Shown in pieces: positions 47,408 through 56,719 of a stretch of 64,000 bases of DNA. Numbering within the stretch: the first letter of the stretch is position 1; the number at the start of each line of letters is the position of its first letter. Location of the stretch: NCBI GenBank assembly GCA_031552825.1, contig JAVBMD010000009.1, forward strand, positions 102,520 to 166,519, given 5' to 3'. The position numbers were made by a program, and so were the translations under genes. The notes beneath the pieces were generated by a model that did no database searches, was not told the origin of the DNA, and was given only the letters and a program-made list of their open reading frames with translations. The DNA comes from WQXF01 sp031552825. GTDB taxonomy: Bacteria; Bacillota; Clostridia; Christensenellales; Aristaeellaceae.

Positions 47408-47436
47408 TTGACGCGCAATGCTTTTTCGTCTATAGT
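47408..47436 (+). promoter_or_regulatory. Sigma-A promoter of the DUF4143 gene
   Basis: TTGACG (47408-47413), a 17-base spacer and TATAGT (47431-47436), 68 bases before the start codon. Confidence 0.85.
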
Positions 47437-47503
47437 AAAATCATGTTTTAGAATAGACGTATATTCCCCCTTCCATTGCAGAGAATATTTGCGAGGTGAT
47501 TGC

Positions 47504-48757
47504 TTGTATATCGAAAGAGCCGCCGAAAAAGCCGCGCGCAGCGTTTCGGCAACATTTCCCATCCTGTTGGTGACCGGCCCAAGGCAGGTTGGCAAGTCCA
47601 CGCTGCTCGAAAAAATGGCGGAGCCGGAGCGCGCGGTGGTGACCCTCGACGATTTAGACGTGCGCAGGCTCGCAAAGACCGACCCGGCGCTTTTTATGCA
47701 GCGCTATCAACCGCCGATCATCATCGACGAAATCCAATATGCCACCGAGCTGCTGCCCTATATCAAAATGGCGGTGGACAAATCAAAGCGCAACGGCGAT
47801 TATTGGCTGACCGGATCACAGCCGTTCCATCTAATGAAAAATGTCAGCGAAACACTCGCCGGGCGCGTTGGCATCATCAACCTGCTCGGGCTCTCCTCCG
47901 CGGAACTCAACGGCGTTGAATCCGAGCCGTTTGACACGAACAGCGAGCGATTGATGCGGCGCGCGGGCAGCGCCAAAAGAGCGGCGCTTCCGGCTGTTTA
48001 CGAACGAATCTGGCGAGGCTCGATGCCCAAGCTTGGAAGCGACAGAAATGTGGACTGGGAAACCTATTACCGCTCTTATGTCAACACGTATCTCCAGCGC
48101 GACATCAAGGATTTAACGCAGGTTGCCGACGAAATGTCATTCCTGAATTTCATGACGGTCGTCGCCGCCCGAACAGCGAAGCCGGTTATTTACGAGGAAC
48201 TGGCCAGCGAAACCGGCATATCGGCGCCCACCGCGAAAAAGTGGCTATCGCTGCTGGTTTCCTCGAACATCGTCGCCTTGGTTCAGCCTTATCACAACAA
48301 TGTGCTGAAGCGGGTTACGAAAATGCCGCTGATGCACTTTCTGGATACCGGTCTGTGCGCCTATCTCCTGAAGTGGAACAACCCGGTATCCCTTGAGAAG
48401 GGCGCCATGTCGGGCGCGTTCTTCGAAAGCTACGTCTTCTCCGAAATTTTCAAAAGTTACATCAACGAAGGAAAAGAGCCGCCGCTTTTTTATTATCGCG
48501 ATAAGGATAAAAAAGAAATCGATCTGCTGATCTATCAAAACGGGACGTTGTACCCAATTGAGGTAAAAAAAAGCGCATCCCCTGGCAGAGATGCGATCAA
48601 GCACTTCGGCGTCCTCTCCCCGGTTGCCAACCCTGAAAATTTCGATGGCCTAAGCTCCCTGAAAACCGAAATCGGGACAGGCGCGGTGATTTGTTTTTCG
48701 AACGATATTTTGCCGATTGATAAAAGCAATTGGTATGTTCCGGTGTGGCTCATCTAA
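47504..48757 (+). CDS. AAA ATPase with DUF4143 domain
   Basis: The 417-residue product has an N-terminal AAA_14 ATPase (Walker A LLVTGPRQVGKSTLLEKM, Walker B PPIIIDEIQYATELLPYIK, sensor DYWLTGSQPFHLM) and a C-terminal DUF4143 domain with a nuclease-like core (FESYVFSEIFKSYINEGKEPPLFYYRDKDKKEIDLLIYQNGTLYPIEVKKSASP: the D-EVK pattern of restriction-endonuclease folds). Such orphan ATPases are common in anaerobes; a defence role has been suggested but not shown. TTG start at 47504, five bases after GAGGTG. Slightly AT-richer than its neighbours, consistent with mobility. Confidence 0.9.
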   Translation: MYIERAAEKAARSVSATFPILLVTGPRQVGKSTLLEKMAEPERAVVTLDDLDVRRLAKTDPALFMQRYQPPIIIDEIQYATELLPYIKMAVDKSKRNGDYWLTGSQPFHLMKNVSETLAGRVGIINLLGLSSAELNGVESEPFDTNSERLMRRAGSAKRAALPAVYERIWRGSMPKLGSDRNVDWETYYRSYVNTYLQRDIKDLTQVADEMSFLNFMTVVAARTAKPVIYEELASETGISAPTAKKWLSLLVSSNIVALVQPYHNNVLKRVTKMPLMHFLDTGLCAYLLKWNNPVSLEKGAMSGAFFESYVFSEIFKSYINEGKEPPLFYYRDKDKKEIDLLIYQNGTLYPIEVKKSASPGRDAIKHFGVLSPVANPENFDGLSSLKTEIGTGAVICFSNDILPIDKSNWYVPVWLI

Positions 48758-48768
48758 GCGCCTATTCG

Positions 48769-49800
48769 CTACGACGCCCGATACATCGTCGCCGTCATCA
48801 GCCCGTCGCCATACGTGAAGCCGAGGCGCACGTCGTAGGGCAGCACGTTGCGAAAGCGCATGTCGGATTTTTCCCCGACGGTGGCGTCGAACCCGGCGGG
48901 CAGGTACTTCGCACCCTGCTGCGAATGCCAGTGCATCTCCACGATCACCGCAGGCACGCGCAGCACGATGTTGTACAGCGTGGAGTTAACTTGGCATGTG
49001 CCGCCGCCGTAGCCGCTATCGGCATTTCCGGAAAGGATGGGCGCGAGGCGGTAACCGCTCTCGGCGGAATAGGGGCCGCAGACCTTGTTGAAAGAAAACT
49101 CCTCGCCGCTGCGAATGATGAGGCCGTTCAGCTTTTCGCAGGCGACGCCGATGTTGTGCATGCGGCCAAGGTTCAGCGAGTTCTGCTTCTGCGTATAGAA
49201 GGTGGTAAAGGCATAGATCAAATCGCCCGGCTCCGCCCTGTCCCACGGCACGAAGTACTGCAGATCCACAGCCTCGCGAGGCACATACGTATACTCGTTG
49301 GAGCGCATGTAGGGGAAGAAAACCCTGTCCTCATCCACGCGGGCGATCGACATGTAATTGCCCGCTTTTATGCGCACATCGAACTCGTAGGGCGTAGGCG
49401 GCGGGAAGCGAACCTCCTCGCGCACGTAGGCCAGCGCCACATGCGTGGATACGCCCGGCATGTTGCCGCCAAAGGGATCGCGGCGCTGAATGCGCTCGGC
49501 ATGCTTGGTATCGACGTAGCCGACCCTCCCTTCGTATAGCACCTGCGTCCACCGCTTGCCCTTTTCGATCACGTCGATCTCGGTGTCGGCGGGGATGGTC
49601 GCCAGCTTGCGCGAACTGGCGCTCTGTTTTTCATACATGTTTAATTTTCTGCCGACATAGCCGATAAACTCGGTCTCCCCCGCGACAATCGAAACGGCGG
49701 GCGCGCTGGTCGCTTCCGATGCGACAGCCATCGCTCCGCCCCATACGGATAGCCCAATTAACAGCGCGGCGGCGGCGCGCGCCAGAAACGCTTTCCTCAT
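48769..49800 (-). CDS. Exported VanW family protein with SH3-like domain (copy 1)
   Basis: The 343-residue product has a signal peptide (MRKAFLARAAAALLIGLSVWGGAMAVASE), an SH3-like domain (about 45-105: FIGYVGRKLNMYEKQSASSRKLATIPADTEIDVIEKGKRWTQVLYEGRVGYVDTKH) and a C-terminal VanW domain (NGLIIRSGEEFSFNKVCGPYSAESGYRLAPILSGNADSGYGGGTCQVNSTLYN). VanW proteins occur in vancomycin clusters and widely in clostridial envelopes; some have peptidoglycan-linked roles. GGAGGGG precedes the ATG. It sits three bases after a longer VanW paralogue. Confidence 0.9.
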   Translation of the reverse strand: MRKAFLARAAAALLIGLSVWGGAMAVASEATSAPAVSIVAGETEFIGYVGRKLNMYEKQSASSRKLATIPADTEIDVIEKGKRWTQVLYEGRVGYVDTKHAERIQRRDPFGGNMPGVSTHVALAYVREEVRFPPPTPYEFDVRIKAGNYMSIARVDEDRVFFPYMRSNEYTYVPREAVDLQYFVPWDRAEPGDLIYAFTTFYTQKQNSLNLGRMHNIGVACEKLNGLIIRSGEEFSFNKVCGPYSAESGYRLAPILSGNADSGYGGGTCQVNSTLYNIVLRVPAVIVEMHWHSQQGAKYLPAGFDATVGEKSDMRFRNVLPYDVRLGFTYGDGLMTATMYRAS

Positions 49801-49803
49801 CGG

Positions 49804-51225
49804 TTACCCCTCCGCTTCAACATCGGCAATTTCTTCCTCGTTCAACTCTTCCGGTGCCGTTTCTTCTGTCAGTGTTTCGTCCGTCGGCGTTTCTCCGATC
49901 GGCATTTCTCCGATCGGCATTTCTTCGATCGGCGCTTCTTCCGCCTGCGGCGCCACGGGATCCGCCGCGATATCACCGTCGCGGTAGATGCGCACGGTAA
50001 TCACGCCGTCCCATAGATCCATCTTCATGTGAATCGCGTACGGCAGGGTGTTTACAAACCGCAGATCCAGATCGCCCTTGCCCACCGCCGCGTCAAACTC
50101 CACCGGCGCATAGTCGATGCCGTAGCTGCTGTGCGTTTGCCAGCGGCCGATCTCCACCGGGAGTTGAAGCAGCACGTTGTACAGCGTCGTGGATACTTGG
50201 CAGATGCCGCCGCCGTAGCCGGTTTTCTTGTCGCTGACGTAGTTGATGATGGGGCCGACCTTGTATCCCTTGTCGCGGTTGTAAGGCGCGGCCGTCGCGT
50301 TAAAGGAGAAGGTGTCGCCCGCCTCCACGATGCATCCGTCAAAAAAGTCTACGCCCATTTGCAGGTTATGCAGGCGGCCGACGATAATGTCCCGATCTTC
50401 ATCGGCGGTAAAGAAGGTGGCGAACACACCGATCAGGTCGCCGGGCAGCGCGTCCTCCGGGGACATCACCGGCACGAGCTCTAGCGCGTCTCCGCTGAGC
50501 TGGCCGACGGTACGCTTGTAAGGCATGAGCACGTCGCCGTTTTGATCCGGCTCGCCCACCGGCACCACCGCGCCGACCGGCAAGCTCTGCAGCACGCCCA
50601 ACTGGCTCTGCATCGTGCCGGTTACGTCATGCGGCGCCATGAGCCTCGCGGCATAGGGAAACACCTTCTCGCCCTCGGACAGCCCGCGATAGGGATCCAG
50701 CGTCTCCAGCGCCGTCAGGGATTCCGTGCGCACGTACCCCAGCTTTTTGCCCTTCTTGACCACGGTCCATTCCGGCGCAAGTTTGTTGAGTTCTACCAAG
50801 TCCTTTTCGTAGAGCGTCGCCACGAGCTTGCCGTCCTCCTCCGGGGTGAGGCGCATAGAGATCTGGCCGGAAGCCTTGGCGCGATAGAATGGGCGGAAGG
50901 TTTTCGGGTTGGGCTTGAGGTAGTTCGGCGGCACGGGGTCATCGGGATCCAGCGCCTCCAACTCGCCTACCAGCCCGGCGACGACATACCCCTCGGCATC
51001 GCCGTCGCGCACCAGAAACCAATCCCGCTCCAAGGAAATAATCTCGATGGTTTGCCCGGCCAATACTTTGCCCACGCGCTTCCCGGACTGGCTTTTGGTG
51101 GCGCGGATGGTCAAATCCTGCACCGGCACACCGGTGTAGCGCGCCGGTTCCCCCTCCGCCATCGCGGAAAGAGCGCCGGCCATTAGCATCCACAGGGCGA
51201 TGCTGAACGCCAACAATTTTCGCAT
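49804..51225 (-). CDS. Exported VanW family protein with SH3-like domains (copy 2)
   Basis: The 473-residue product has a signal peptide (MRKLLAFSIALWMLMAGALSAMAEG), two SH3-like stretches (YTGVPVQDLTIRATKSQSGKRVGKVLAGQTIEI; RAKASGQISMRLTPEEDGKLVATLYEKDLVELNKLAPEWTVVKKGKKLGYV), a VanW domain (GCIVEAGDTFSFNATAAPYNRDKGYKVGPIINYVSDKKTGYGGGICQVSTTLYN) and an acidic C-terminal tail with repeats of the pattern IGEMP. AAAAGGAG is six bases before the ATG at 51225. It probably acts at the cell wall together with copy 1. Confidence 0.9.
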   Translation of the reverse strand: MRKLLAFSIALWMLMAGALSAMAEGEPARYTGVPVQDLTIRATKSQSGKRVGKVLAGQTIEIISLERDWFLVRDGDAEGYVVAGLVGELEALDPDDPVPPNYLKPNPKTFRPFYRAKASGQISMRLTPEEDGKLVATLYEKDLVELNKLAPEWTVVKKGKKLGYVRTESLTALETLDPYRGLSEGEKVFPYAARLMAPHDVTGTMQSQLGVLQSLPVGAVVPVGEPDQNGDVLMPYKRTVGQLSGDALELVPVMSPEDALPGDLIGVFATFFTADEDRDIIVGRLHNLQMGVDFFDGCIVEAGDTFSFNATAAPYNRDKGYKVGPIINYVSDKKTGYGGGICQVSTTLYNVLLQLPVEIGRWQTHSSYGIDYAPVEFDAAVGKGDLDLRFVNTLPYAIHMKMDLWDGVITVRIYRDGDIAADPVAPQAEEAPIEEMPIGEMPIGETPTDETLTEETAPEELNEEEIADVEAEG

Positions 51226-51275
51226 ACGTACTCCTTTTCGTCGCGGTTTTGGCCTTGCGCGGCCACAGTACATTT

Positions 51276-51305
51276 ATTATAACATGAGCATCGCGCATGC
51301 CGCAA
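51276..51305 (-). promoter_or_regulatory. Sigma-A promoter of the VanW pair
   Basis: On the minus strand TTGCGG (51305-51300), an 18-base spacer and TATAAT (51281-51276), 50 bases before the start. Confidence 0.8.
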
Positions 51306-51321
51306 GGTTGCGAGTGACGGC

Positions 51322-51350
51322 TTTACACGTATTTTCGCGCATGGTATACT
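51322..51350 (+). promoter_or_regulatory. Sigma-A promoter of the O-antigen-ligase-like gene
   Basis: TTTACA (51322-51327), a 17-base spacer and TATACT (51345-51350), 31 bases before the ATG. It is back to back with the VanW promoter. Confidence 0.85.
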
Positions 51351-51381
51351 GATGCAAATCAATCCTGTCAGGAGGCGCGGC

Positions 51382-52953
51382 ATGGATCGAGCCGACACGT
51401 TCCCCCGCTGGAAGCGGTTCTTCACTTGGCCATGGCTGATGGCGCTTTTCGCCGTGCTGGAGACGCTGGCGATCTGCACCCGCCACTATGATCCCTTCTA
51501 TATCGAGCGGATTTGGCCGCAGATCGGCATGCCGCTGACCATCGCCTTCGCCGCGCTGGCGATCTCCAAGGCGGAGCTGCGCAGGCACCCCGGCACGCGC
51601 TGGATGGCGCTGTATTTCCTGTGGTATTTGGCGGTGCTGATCCTCAACCGCTGGTTTCTGGCCTACGAATTCGCCGATTTTCGGCTGGTGCTCTATCGCC
51701 TGTTGTTCACGACGCTGGTCTGTTTTCCGCTGGGTATCGCGCTGGGGCACCGGCGGCGCTTGGCGCGCGCGGTATTCTCCGCGTTCACAGCGGCGTTCGC
51801 CCTGCTGGGCGCAATCGGCATCTATTGCGTGCTGGCGCAAACCCATTGGTACACGCCCTACCATCACGGCGCGCTCGGGCTGGGCTTCGAGGCCAGCACC
51901 GGCCTGCGCCTGTACCTGTTCGCCCACCCCAACATCTCCGGCGCCGCGCTGATGATGGCGCTGCTGCTCAGCCTCTACCTATGCCTAACAGGGCGCGGGC
52001 TGATCTCGCGGCTATGGCACGGGCTGTGCTGCCTGCCGATGTTCGTGGCGCTGGGGCTGACGGTGTCGCGCACCAGCATGCTGGCCACCGCCGCCGCCAT
52101 CGGGATCTTGGCCTTCTTGGCGGTGCAGAGGTGGCGCTTGCCGCGCAGGCGCTGGATCGTATGGGGCGCGAGCCTCGTCGGCGCGGCGCTGGCAGCGGCG
52201 CTGTGCTTCGCCAGTTTGCATCTGGTCAATACGGTCGCGTTGCGGCTGATTACCGCCAATGCTTCGGTTGAAGAAATAGCGCAGGCGCAAACCTCCGCCG
52301 CCGCGCCGCTGGATTCGCCCGTAGAATATTTCCCGTCGGACAACGCCGATTCCAGCGCGGACGACACCGATACCACAACCGACGACACCGTTCCCGCAAC
52401 GGACGACGCTGTTCCCGCAGCAGATAATGCCGAAACCAGCGCGCCCGCGCTGCGCTTCCCCACCGACAATCTGGACGGCCAGCTCACCGTGCCGGTGCAG
52501 CGCGAACTGAGCGGCACCGACATGCGCACCATTGCCAGCCGACTGCGCATTTGGACGCGGGCGCTGAACGTGGTCGCCGAGAACCCGCGCATCCTGCTCC
52601 GGGGCACGACGCTGGAACGGCTGATGCTGGTGATCGACTACCCGCCCCCCGAGCGATTCGTACACCTGCACAACAGCTACCTGACGGTGCTGCTCTCAAT
52701 GGGCGTGATCGGTTTCGCGCTGATGCTGTGCTTTCTATGGGGCTTGGGGCGCGCCAGCCTGCGCCGCATGTTCAGCCGCGACGCGTCGGTCGGCCTCGGC
52801 GAACGCTTCCTGCCCGCGATATTCGTCGCCTGCCTGCTCATCGGCTTTCTGGAGCCCTTCTACTTTACTGGGCAGTACTTTATGGATCGGCTATTCTATA
52901 TCCTAGCAGGGTTCGTGATGGCACGCGAAGCGGCGGCGCGCGCCAAAGATTAA
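51382..52953 (+). CDS. O-antigen ligase/polymerase-like membrane protein
   Basis: The 523-residue product has about ten membrane segments with a large extracellular loop before the last helices, the Wzy_C/WaaL layout. The loop ends with ASRLRIWTRALNVVAENPRILLRGTTLE and the HNSYLTVLLSMGVIGFALML motif that characterises O-antigen ligases. Most of the loop (about residues 305-375) is an acidic low-complexity run of Asp/Thr/Ala (DDTDTTTDDTVPATDDAVPA). It probably polymerises or attaches a surface polysaccharide. GGAGG lies six bases before the ATG. Confidence 0.83.
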   Translation: MDRADTFPRWKRFFTWPWLMALFAVLETLAICTRHYDPFYIERIWPQIGMPLTIAFAALAISKAELRRHPGTRWMALYFLWYLAVLILNRWFLAYEFADFRLVLYRLLFTTLVCFPLGIALGHRRRLARAVFSAFTAAFALLGAIGIYCVLAQTHWYTPYHHGALGLGFEASTGLRLYLFAHPNISGAALMMALLLSLYLCLTGRGLISRLWHGLCCLPMFVALGLTVSRTSMLATAAAIGILAFLAVQRWRLPRRRWIVWGASLVGAALAAALCFASLHLVNTVALRLITANASVEEIAQAQTSAAAPLDSPVEYFPSDNADSSADDTDTTTDDTVPATDDAVPAADNAETSAPALRFPTDNLDGQLTVPVQRELSGTDMRTIASRLRIWTRALNVVAENPRILLRGTTLERLMLVIDYPPPERFVHLHNSYLTVLLSMGVIGFALMLCFLWGLGRASLRRMFSRDASVGLGERFLPAIFVACLLIGFLEPFYFTGQYFMDRLFYILAGFVMAREAAARAKD

Positions 52954-52970
52954 TCTATTTCTATAAACAA

Positions 52971-53000
52971 AGCGCTGCCGGGCGATTGCCCGGCAGCGCT
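52971..53000. terminator. Bidirectional terminator between the ligase-like gene and oadA
   Basis: AGCGCTGCCGGGC and GCCCGGCAGCGCT form a perfect 13-bp stem with a four-base loop. Stops of convergent genes lie 18 and 12 bases away. The U-tails are weak on both sides, but the stem is among the strongest in the window. Confidence 0.82.
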
Positions 53001-53011
53001 CAGCTTTGCGC

Positions 53012-54409
53012 TTAAATCACGACCACCTTGTCCTGCTCGTCAAGCATGGTGGAATCCAGCTTGAGCTGGGCGGCGCGGCGGTACTCGAAGAACTTGACCG
53101 CCACCTGCGGGAACAGCGCGTAGGACAGCACATCTTCCTCCTGCTGGTAGTATTCGCGGATTTCCTCGCGGTACTTGTCCAGCTCGGGCTTGATGTCGTC
53201 GGCGGGGCGATGGGTGATGATCTTCTCATCGCCGATGATCTTCTTCTGAATCTCCTTGTTGACCGGCGCGGGCAGGCGGCCATACTCGCCGCGCATCAGG
53301 CCCTTGGATTCCTTGGTCACCTGCTTATAGCGCTCCCCGGCGAGGATGTTGAGCACCGCCTGCGAGCCGACGATCTGGCTGGTGGGCGTCACCAGCGGCG
53401 GGTAGCCGAAGTCCTCGCGCACGCGCGGGATCTCGGCCAGCACGTCGTAGAAGCGATCCATCGCGTTGGCCTGCTTGAGCTGGCCGATCAGGTTGGAAAG
53501 CATGCCGCCCGGCACCTGATAGAGCAGCGTGTTGATATCGACGTTGAGCACCGAGGGATCGAGGAAGCCGTCCTTCTTGAGCCGCTCGGCGACGCCGCGG
53601 AAGTGCGTGGCGCATTCGCTCATCAGCTGCATATCGAGGCCGGTATCGTACTCGGTTCCCTTGAGCGTGGCGACCAGCGCCTCGGTCGCGGGCTGGGCGG
53701 TGCCGTTTGCCAGCGGCGAAAGCGCTGTATCGACGATGTCCACCCCGGCCTCGATGGCCTTGAGGTAGGTCATATCGCCGGTGCCGGAGGTATTGTGCGT
53801 GTGCAGGTGGATGGGGATCTTCACTTCCTGCTTGAGGCGCTTGACCAGCTTGTAGGCATCGTAGGGCAGCAGCAGATTGGCCATGTCCTTGATGCAGATG
53901 GTGTCGGCGCCCATCGCCTCGATCTGCTTGGACAGCTCCACAAAGTAGTCCTCGGTGTGTACCGGGCTGGTGGTGTAGCTGATGGCCACCTCGGCGGTAC
54001 CGCCGTACTTCTTGGTGGCCTTGACGGCGGTCTCCATATTGCGCAGATCGTTGAGCGCGTCGAAGGTGCGGATGATGTCGATGCCGTTTTCGATGGCCTT
54101 CTTGACGAAGAAATCCACCACGTCGTCGGCGTAATGCTTGTAGCCCAAGATATTCTGGCCGCGCAGCAGCATCTGTAGCTTGGTGTTGGGCATGGCTTTG
54201 CGCAGCTTGCGCAGGCGCTCCCACGGATCCTCGTTCAAAAAGCGCAGGCAGGCGTCGAACGTAGCGCCGCCCCAGCACTCCAGCGAGTAGTAGCCGACCT
54301 TATCGAGCTTATCGGCGACGGGCAGCATCTCGTCGGTGCGCATGCGGGTAGCGGCCTGCGATTGATGCGCGTCGCGCAGAATTGTATCGGTAATCAATAC
54401 TTTAGCCAT
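53012..54409 (-). CDS. oadA: Oxaloacetate decarboxylase/pyruvate carboxylase subunit B type carboxyltransferase
   Basis: The 465-residue product is a 5S-type carboxyltransferase: VLITDTILRDAHQSQAATRMRT at the start (TLRDAHQS motif), RGQNILGYKHYADDVVDFFV, the metal-binding HLHTHNTSG, and a PYC_OADA domain (about 300-440). The active-site lysine region is TICIKDMANLL. No biotin domain is attached; a separate carrier is three genes upstream. It would transfer a carboxyl group between oxaloacetate or pyruvate and biotin. It is the last gene of the Na+-pump operon, 15 bp after oadB. Confidence 0.95.
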   Translation of the reverse strand: MAKVLITDTILRDAHQSQAATRMRTDEMLPVADKLDKVGYYSLECWGGATFDACLRFLNEDPWERLRKLRKAMPNTKLQMLLRGQNILGYKHYADDVVDFFVKKAIENGIDIIRTFDALNDLRNMETAVKATKKYGGTAEVAISYTTSPVHTEDYFVELSKQIEAMGADTICIKDMANLLLPYDAYKLVKRLKQEVKIPIHLHTHNTSGTGDMTYLKAIEAGVDIVDTALSPLANGTAQPATEALVATLKGTEYDTGLDMQLMSECATHFRGVAERLKKDGFLDPSVLNVDINTLLYQVPGGMLSNLIGQLKQANAMDRFYDVLAEIPRVREDFGYPPLVTPTSQIVGSQAVLNILAGERYKQVTKESKGLMRGEYGRLPAPVNKEIQKKIIGDEKIITHRPADDIKPELDKYREEIREYYQQEEDVLSYALFPQVAVKFFEYRRAAQLKLDSTMLDEQDKVVVI

Positions 54410-54424
54410 CTTGCGATCCTCCTC

Positions 54425-55849
54425 CTACTTGGCGAACATTGAGATAAACACACCGGCAGCGATTGCCGAGCCGATCACGCCCGCCACGTTGGGGCCCATC
54501 GCGTGCATCAGCAGGAAGTTGGCGGGGTTTTCCTTCTGGCCGACCACTTGCGAAACGCGCGCTGCCATCGGCACCGCCGACACGCCCGCCGAACCGATCA
54601 AGGGGTTGACCTTTCCGCCGGTCATCTTGCACATGAGCTTGCCCAGCAGCACGCCGCCCGCCGTACCGAAGCCAAAGGCGATGACACCCAGCACGATGAT
54701 CTTGATGGTTTCCAGTTTCAAGAACACCTCGGCCTTGGCGGTGGCGCCAACGGTGACGCCCAGAAAGATGGTCACGATGTTCATCAGCTCGTTCTGCGCC
54801 GTCTTGCTCAAACGGTCGACCACCAGGCACTCGCGGAACAGGTTGCCCAGCATCAGCATGCCCACCAGCGGCGCCGCCGAGGGCAGCAGCAGCGAAACCA
54901 AGATCGTTACCGCGATCGGGAACACAATCTTCTCGGTCTTGGAGACCGGGCGCAGCTGCTCCATCACGATCATGCGCTCTTTCTTGGTGGTCAGCGCCTT
55001 CATGATCGGCGGCTGAATGACCGGCACCAGCGCCATGTACGAATACGCCGCCACCGCGATGGGGCCGAGCAGATGCGGCGCCAGCTTGGAGGTGACGAAG
55101 ATGGCCGTCGGGCCGTCCGCGCCGCCGATAATGCCGATCGAACCAGCCTCGCGCGGGGTAAAGCCCAGCGACAGCGCGCCGATAAACGTCAGGAAAATGC
55201 CCAGCTGCGCCGCCGCGCCGAGCAGCAGCGACTTGGGGTTTGCGATCAGCGGCCCGAAGTCGGTCATCGCGCCAACGCCGAGGAAGATCAGCGGCGGATA
55301 GATGCCCAGCTTGACGCCCTGATAAAGGTAGTACAGCAACCCGCCGGACTGCTCCACGTATTGGTAAAGCGTCTCGCCGTTTTGCATGAGGATCGGCACG
55401 CCCGCCTTGCCGTTGTAGGTGGCGTCGTGCAGAAGCTTCATGGTGGGTTCGCTCATCATCCCGCCCAGCGGCAGGTTGGTCATGAGCATACCGAAGGCGA
55501 TCGGCACCAGCAGCAGCGGCTCAAACCCTTTGACGATCGCCAGAAACAGCAGCGCGCAGGCGACGACGATCATAATCAGCGGCTTGATATCACGAGACAA
55601 CGCGGCCAAACCCGAGTCATTGATTAAGCCGGAAACGGTTTTGCCGATGCTGAAGCCATGCATGGCCTCCTGCTGCTCGGCCTCTACCTGCGCCGCATGG
55701 TCGGCGGTAACGGCTTCCGCATCCTGCAGGGCAGCTTCCGCGGCAGGCAGCGGCGCGGGCGCATCCTGCGCCGCGCCCGAGAGGGCCGTTAGCAGCATCG
55801 CCGCGAAGCACAGCACCAAAAACCAAGTAAGATATTTGCGTTTGCGCAT
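54425..55849 (-). CDS. oadB: Na+-translocating decarboxylase beta subunit
   Basis: The beta subunit decarboxylates carboxybiotin and couples this to Na+ export across the membrane. The 474-residue product has a cleavable-looking hydrophobic start and an acidic linker (about residues 30-65) not present in the classic enzyme, then about nine membrane segments with the family signatures [44 protein letters not shown] and [25 protein letters not shown]. Gene order with oadG and a biotin carrier upstream supports one pump complex. Confidence 0.96.
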   Translation of the reverse strand: MRKRKYLTWFLVLCFAAMLLTALSGAAQDAPAPLPAAEAALQDAEAVTADHAAQVEAEQQEAMHGFSIGKTVSGLINDSGLAALSRDIKPLIMIVVACALLFLAIVKGFEPLLLVPIAFGMLMTNLPLGGMMSEPTMKLLHDATYNGKAGVPILMQNGETLYQYVEQSGGLLYYLYQGVKLGIYPPLIFLGVGAMTDFGPLIANPKSLLLGAAAQLGIFLTFIGALSLGFTPREAGSIGIIGGADGPTAIFVTSKLAPHLLGPIAVAAYSYMALVPVIQPPIMKALTTKKERMIVMEQLRPVSKTEKIVFPIAVTILVSLLLPSAAPLVGMLMLGNLFRECLVVDRLSKTAQNELMNIVTIFLGVTVGATAKAEVFLKLETIKIIVLGVIAFGFGTAGGVLLGKLMCKMTGGKVNPLIGSAGVSAVPMAARVSQVVGQKENPANFLLMHAMGPNVAGVIGSAIAAGVFISMFAK

Positions 55850-55896
55850 TTGTCTGTTCAAAATCGGATGCCCCTTCCAACAAAGTGCTATTTGGG

Positions 55897-56286
55897 TTAA
55901 GCGAGCACGATCAGCGCATCGCCGGAATTGACCGAAGCACCCTTGCTGACCACCACCTGCACCACCTTGCTGTCGGCGGGCGCCATGATTTCATTCTCCA
56001 TCTTCATCGCCTCGAGAATGCAGAGCACATCGCCCTTCTTGACGCTATCGCCCGCTTTGACATTGATGCCGAGAATGGTGCCGGGCATCGGCGACTTGAC
56101 GGTTTGGCCAGCGGCCACGGCGACCGGGGCGGCGGCAGGCGCGGGCGCGGCGGCGGCAACCGGGGCGGCCGCAACCGGAGCGGGCGCGGCGGCAGGCGCG
56201 GCCGGAGCGGCGCTCGCCCCGCCCTGCACTTCTTCCACATCCACTTCGTAGGTGGTACCCTGAACAGTAATCATGAACTTACGCAT
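55897..56286 (-). CDS. Biotin carboxyl carrier protein of the decarboxylase
   Basis: The 129-residue protein has a short strand-rich start ([20 protein letters not shown]), a long flexible Ala/Pro linker (about 24-60) and a biotinyl domain with the biotinylation site EAMKMENE, Lys95. It shuttles carboxyl groups between the carboxyltransferase and the membrane beta subunit, equivalent to MmdC/GcdC or the 1.3S subunit of transcarboxylase. GGAGGA lies eight bases before the ATG. Confidence 0.96.
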   Translation of the reverse strand: MRKFMITVQGTTYEVDVEEVQGGASAAPAAPAAAPAPVAAAPVAAAAPAPAAAPVAVAAGQTVKSPMPGTILGINVKAGDSVKKGDVLCILEAMKMENEIMAPADSKVVQVVVSKGASVNSGDALIVLA

Positions 56287-56349
56287 AAGAGGCATCCTCC
56301 TTGTATTTTCATCTCTTTTTTATGGCGATCATCTTCCCGAATCTTTGCC

Positions 56350-56697
56350 CTACATGCGGCTGTAAATCTGCTCCTCGCGACCGGCGCGCCCCCAAGCCGG
56401 GGTGCTGCGCACACGACGCACGTTGCGCACGACAAATTGCTTCTCGGCGCCCATAGCGGCGGCTATCGCCGCGGTGATTACCGCGATCAGCGCCCCCTCC
56501 TGCGAGGCGGACGCGGCCGGGGCGGCCGCCGCCACCTGCGGAGCGGCCTTCACCGGCTTCGGGGCGGGCGGCCGCTTCTCTCCGCGCGCGAACATCGGGC
56601 GGATCACCCGAATAAACGCCACCAGAACAATCAGCCCGAAGAACACCACCAGCATGCCGACGAGCGTCACCTGCAATCCATACAACAGGACGTTCAT
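56350..56697 (-). CDS. oadG: Decarboxylase gamma subunit (OadG family)
   Basis: The 115-residue protein has one N-terminal membrane helix (GLQVTLVGMLVVFFGLIVLVAFIRVI), an Ala/Pro-rich linker and a C-terminal cytosolic tail (EKQFVVRNVRRVRSTPAWGRAGREEQIYSRM), the layout of OadG/MmdD, which anchors the carboxyltransferase to the pump. GGGAGG lies six bases before the ATG. It stands between the mmdA-like gene and the biotin carrier. Confidence 0.9.
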   Translation of the reverse strand: MNVLLYGLQVTLVGMLVVFFGLIVLVAFIRVIRPMFARGEKRPPAPKPVKAAPQVAAAAPAASASQEGALIAVITAAIAAAMGAEKQFVVRNVRRVRSTPAWGRAGREEQIYSRM

Positions 56698-56719
56698 ACC
56701 GTTCCTCCCTTTCAGCCGA

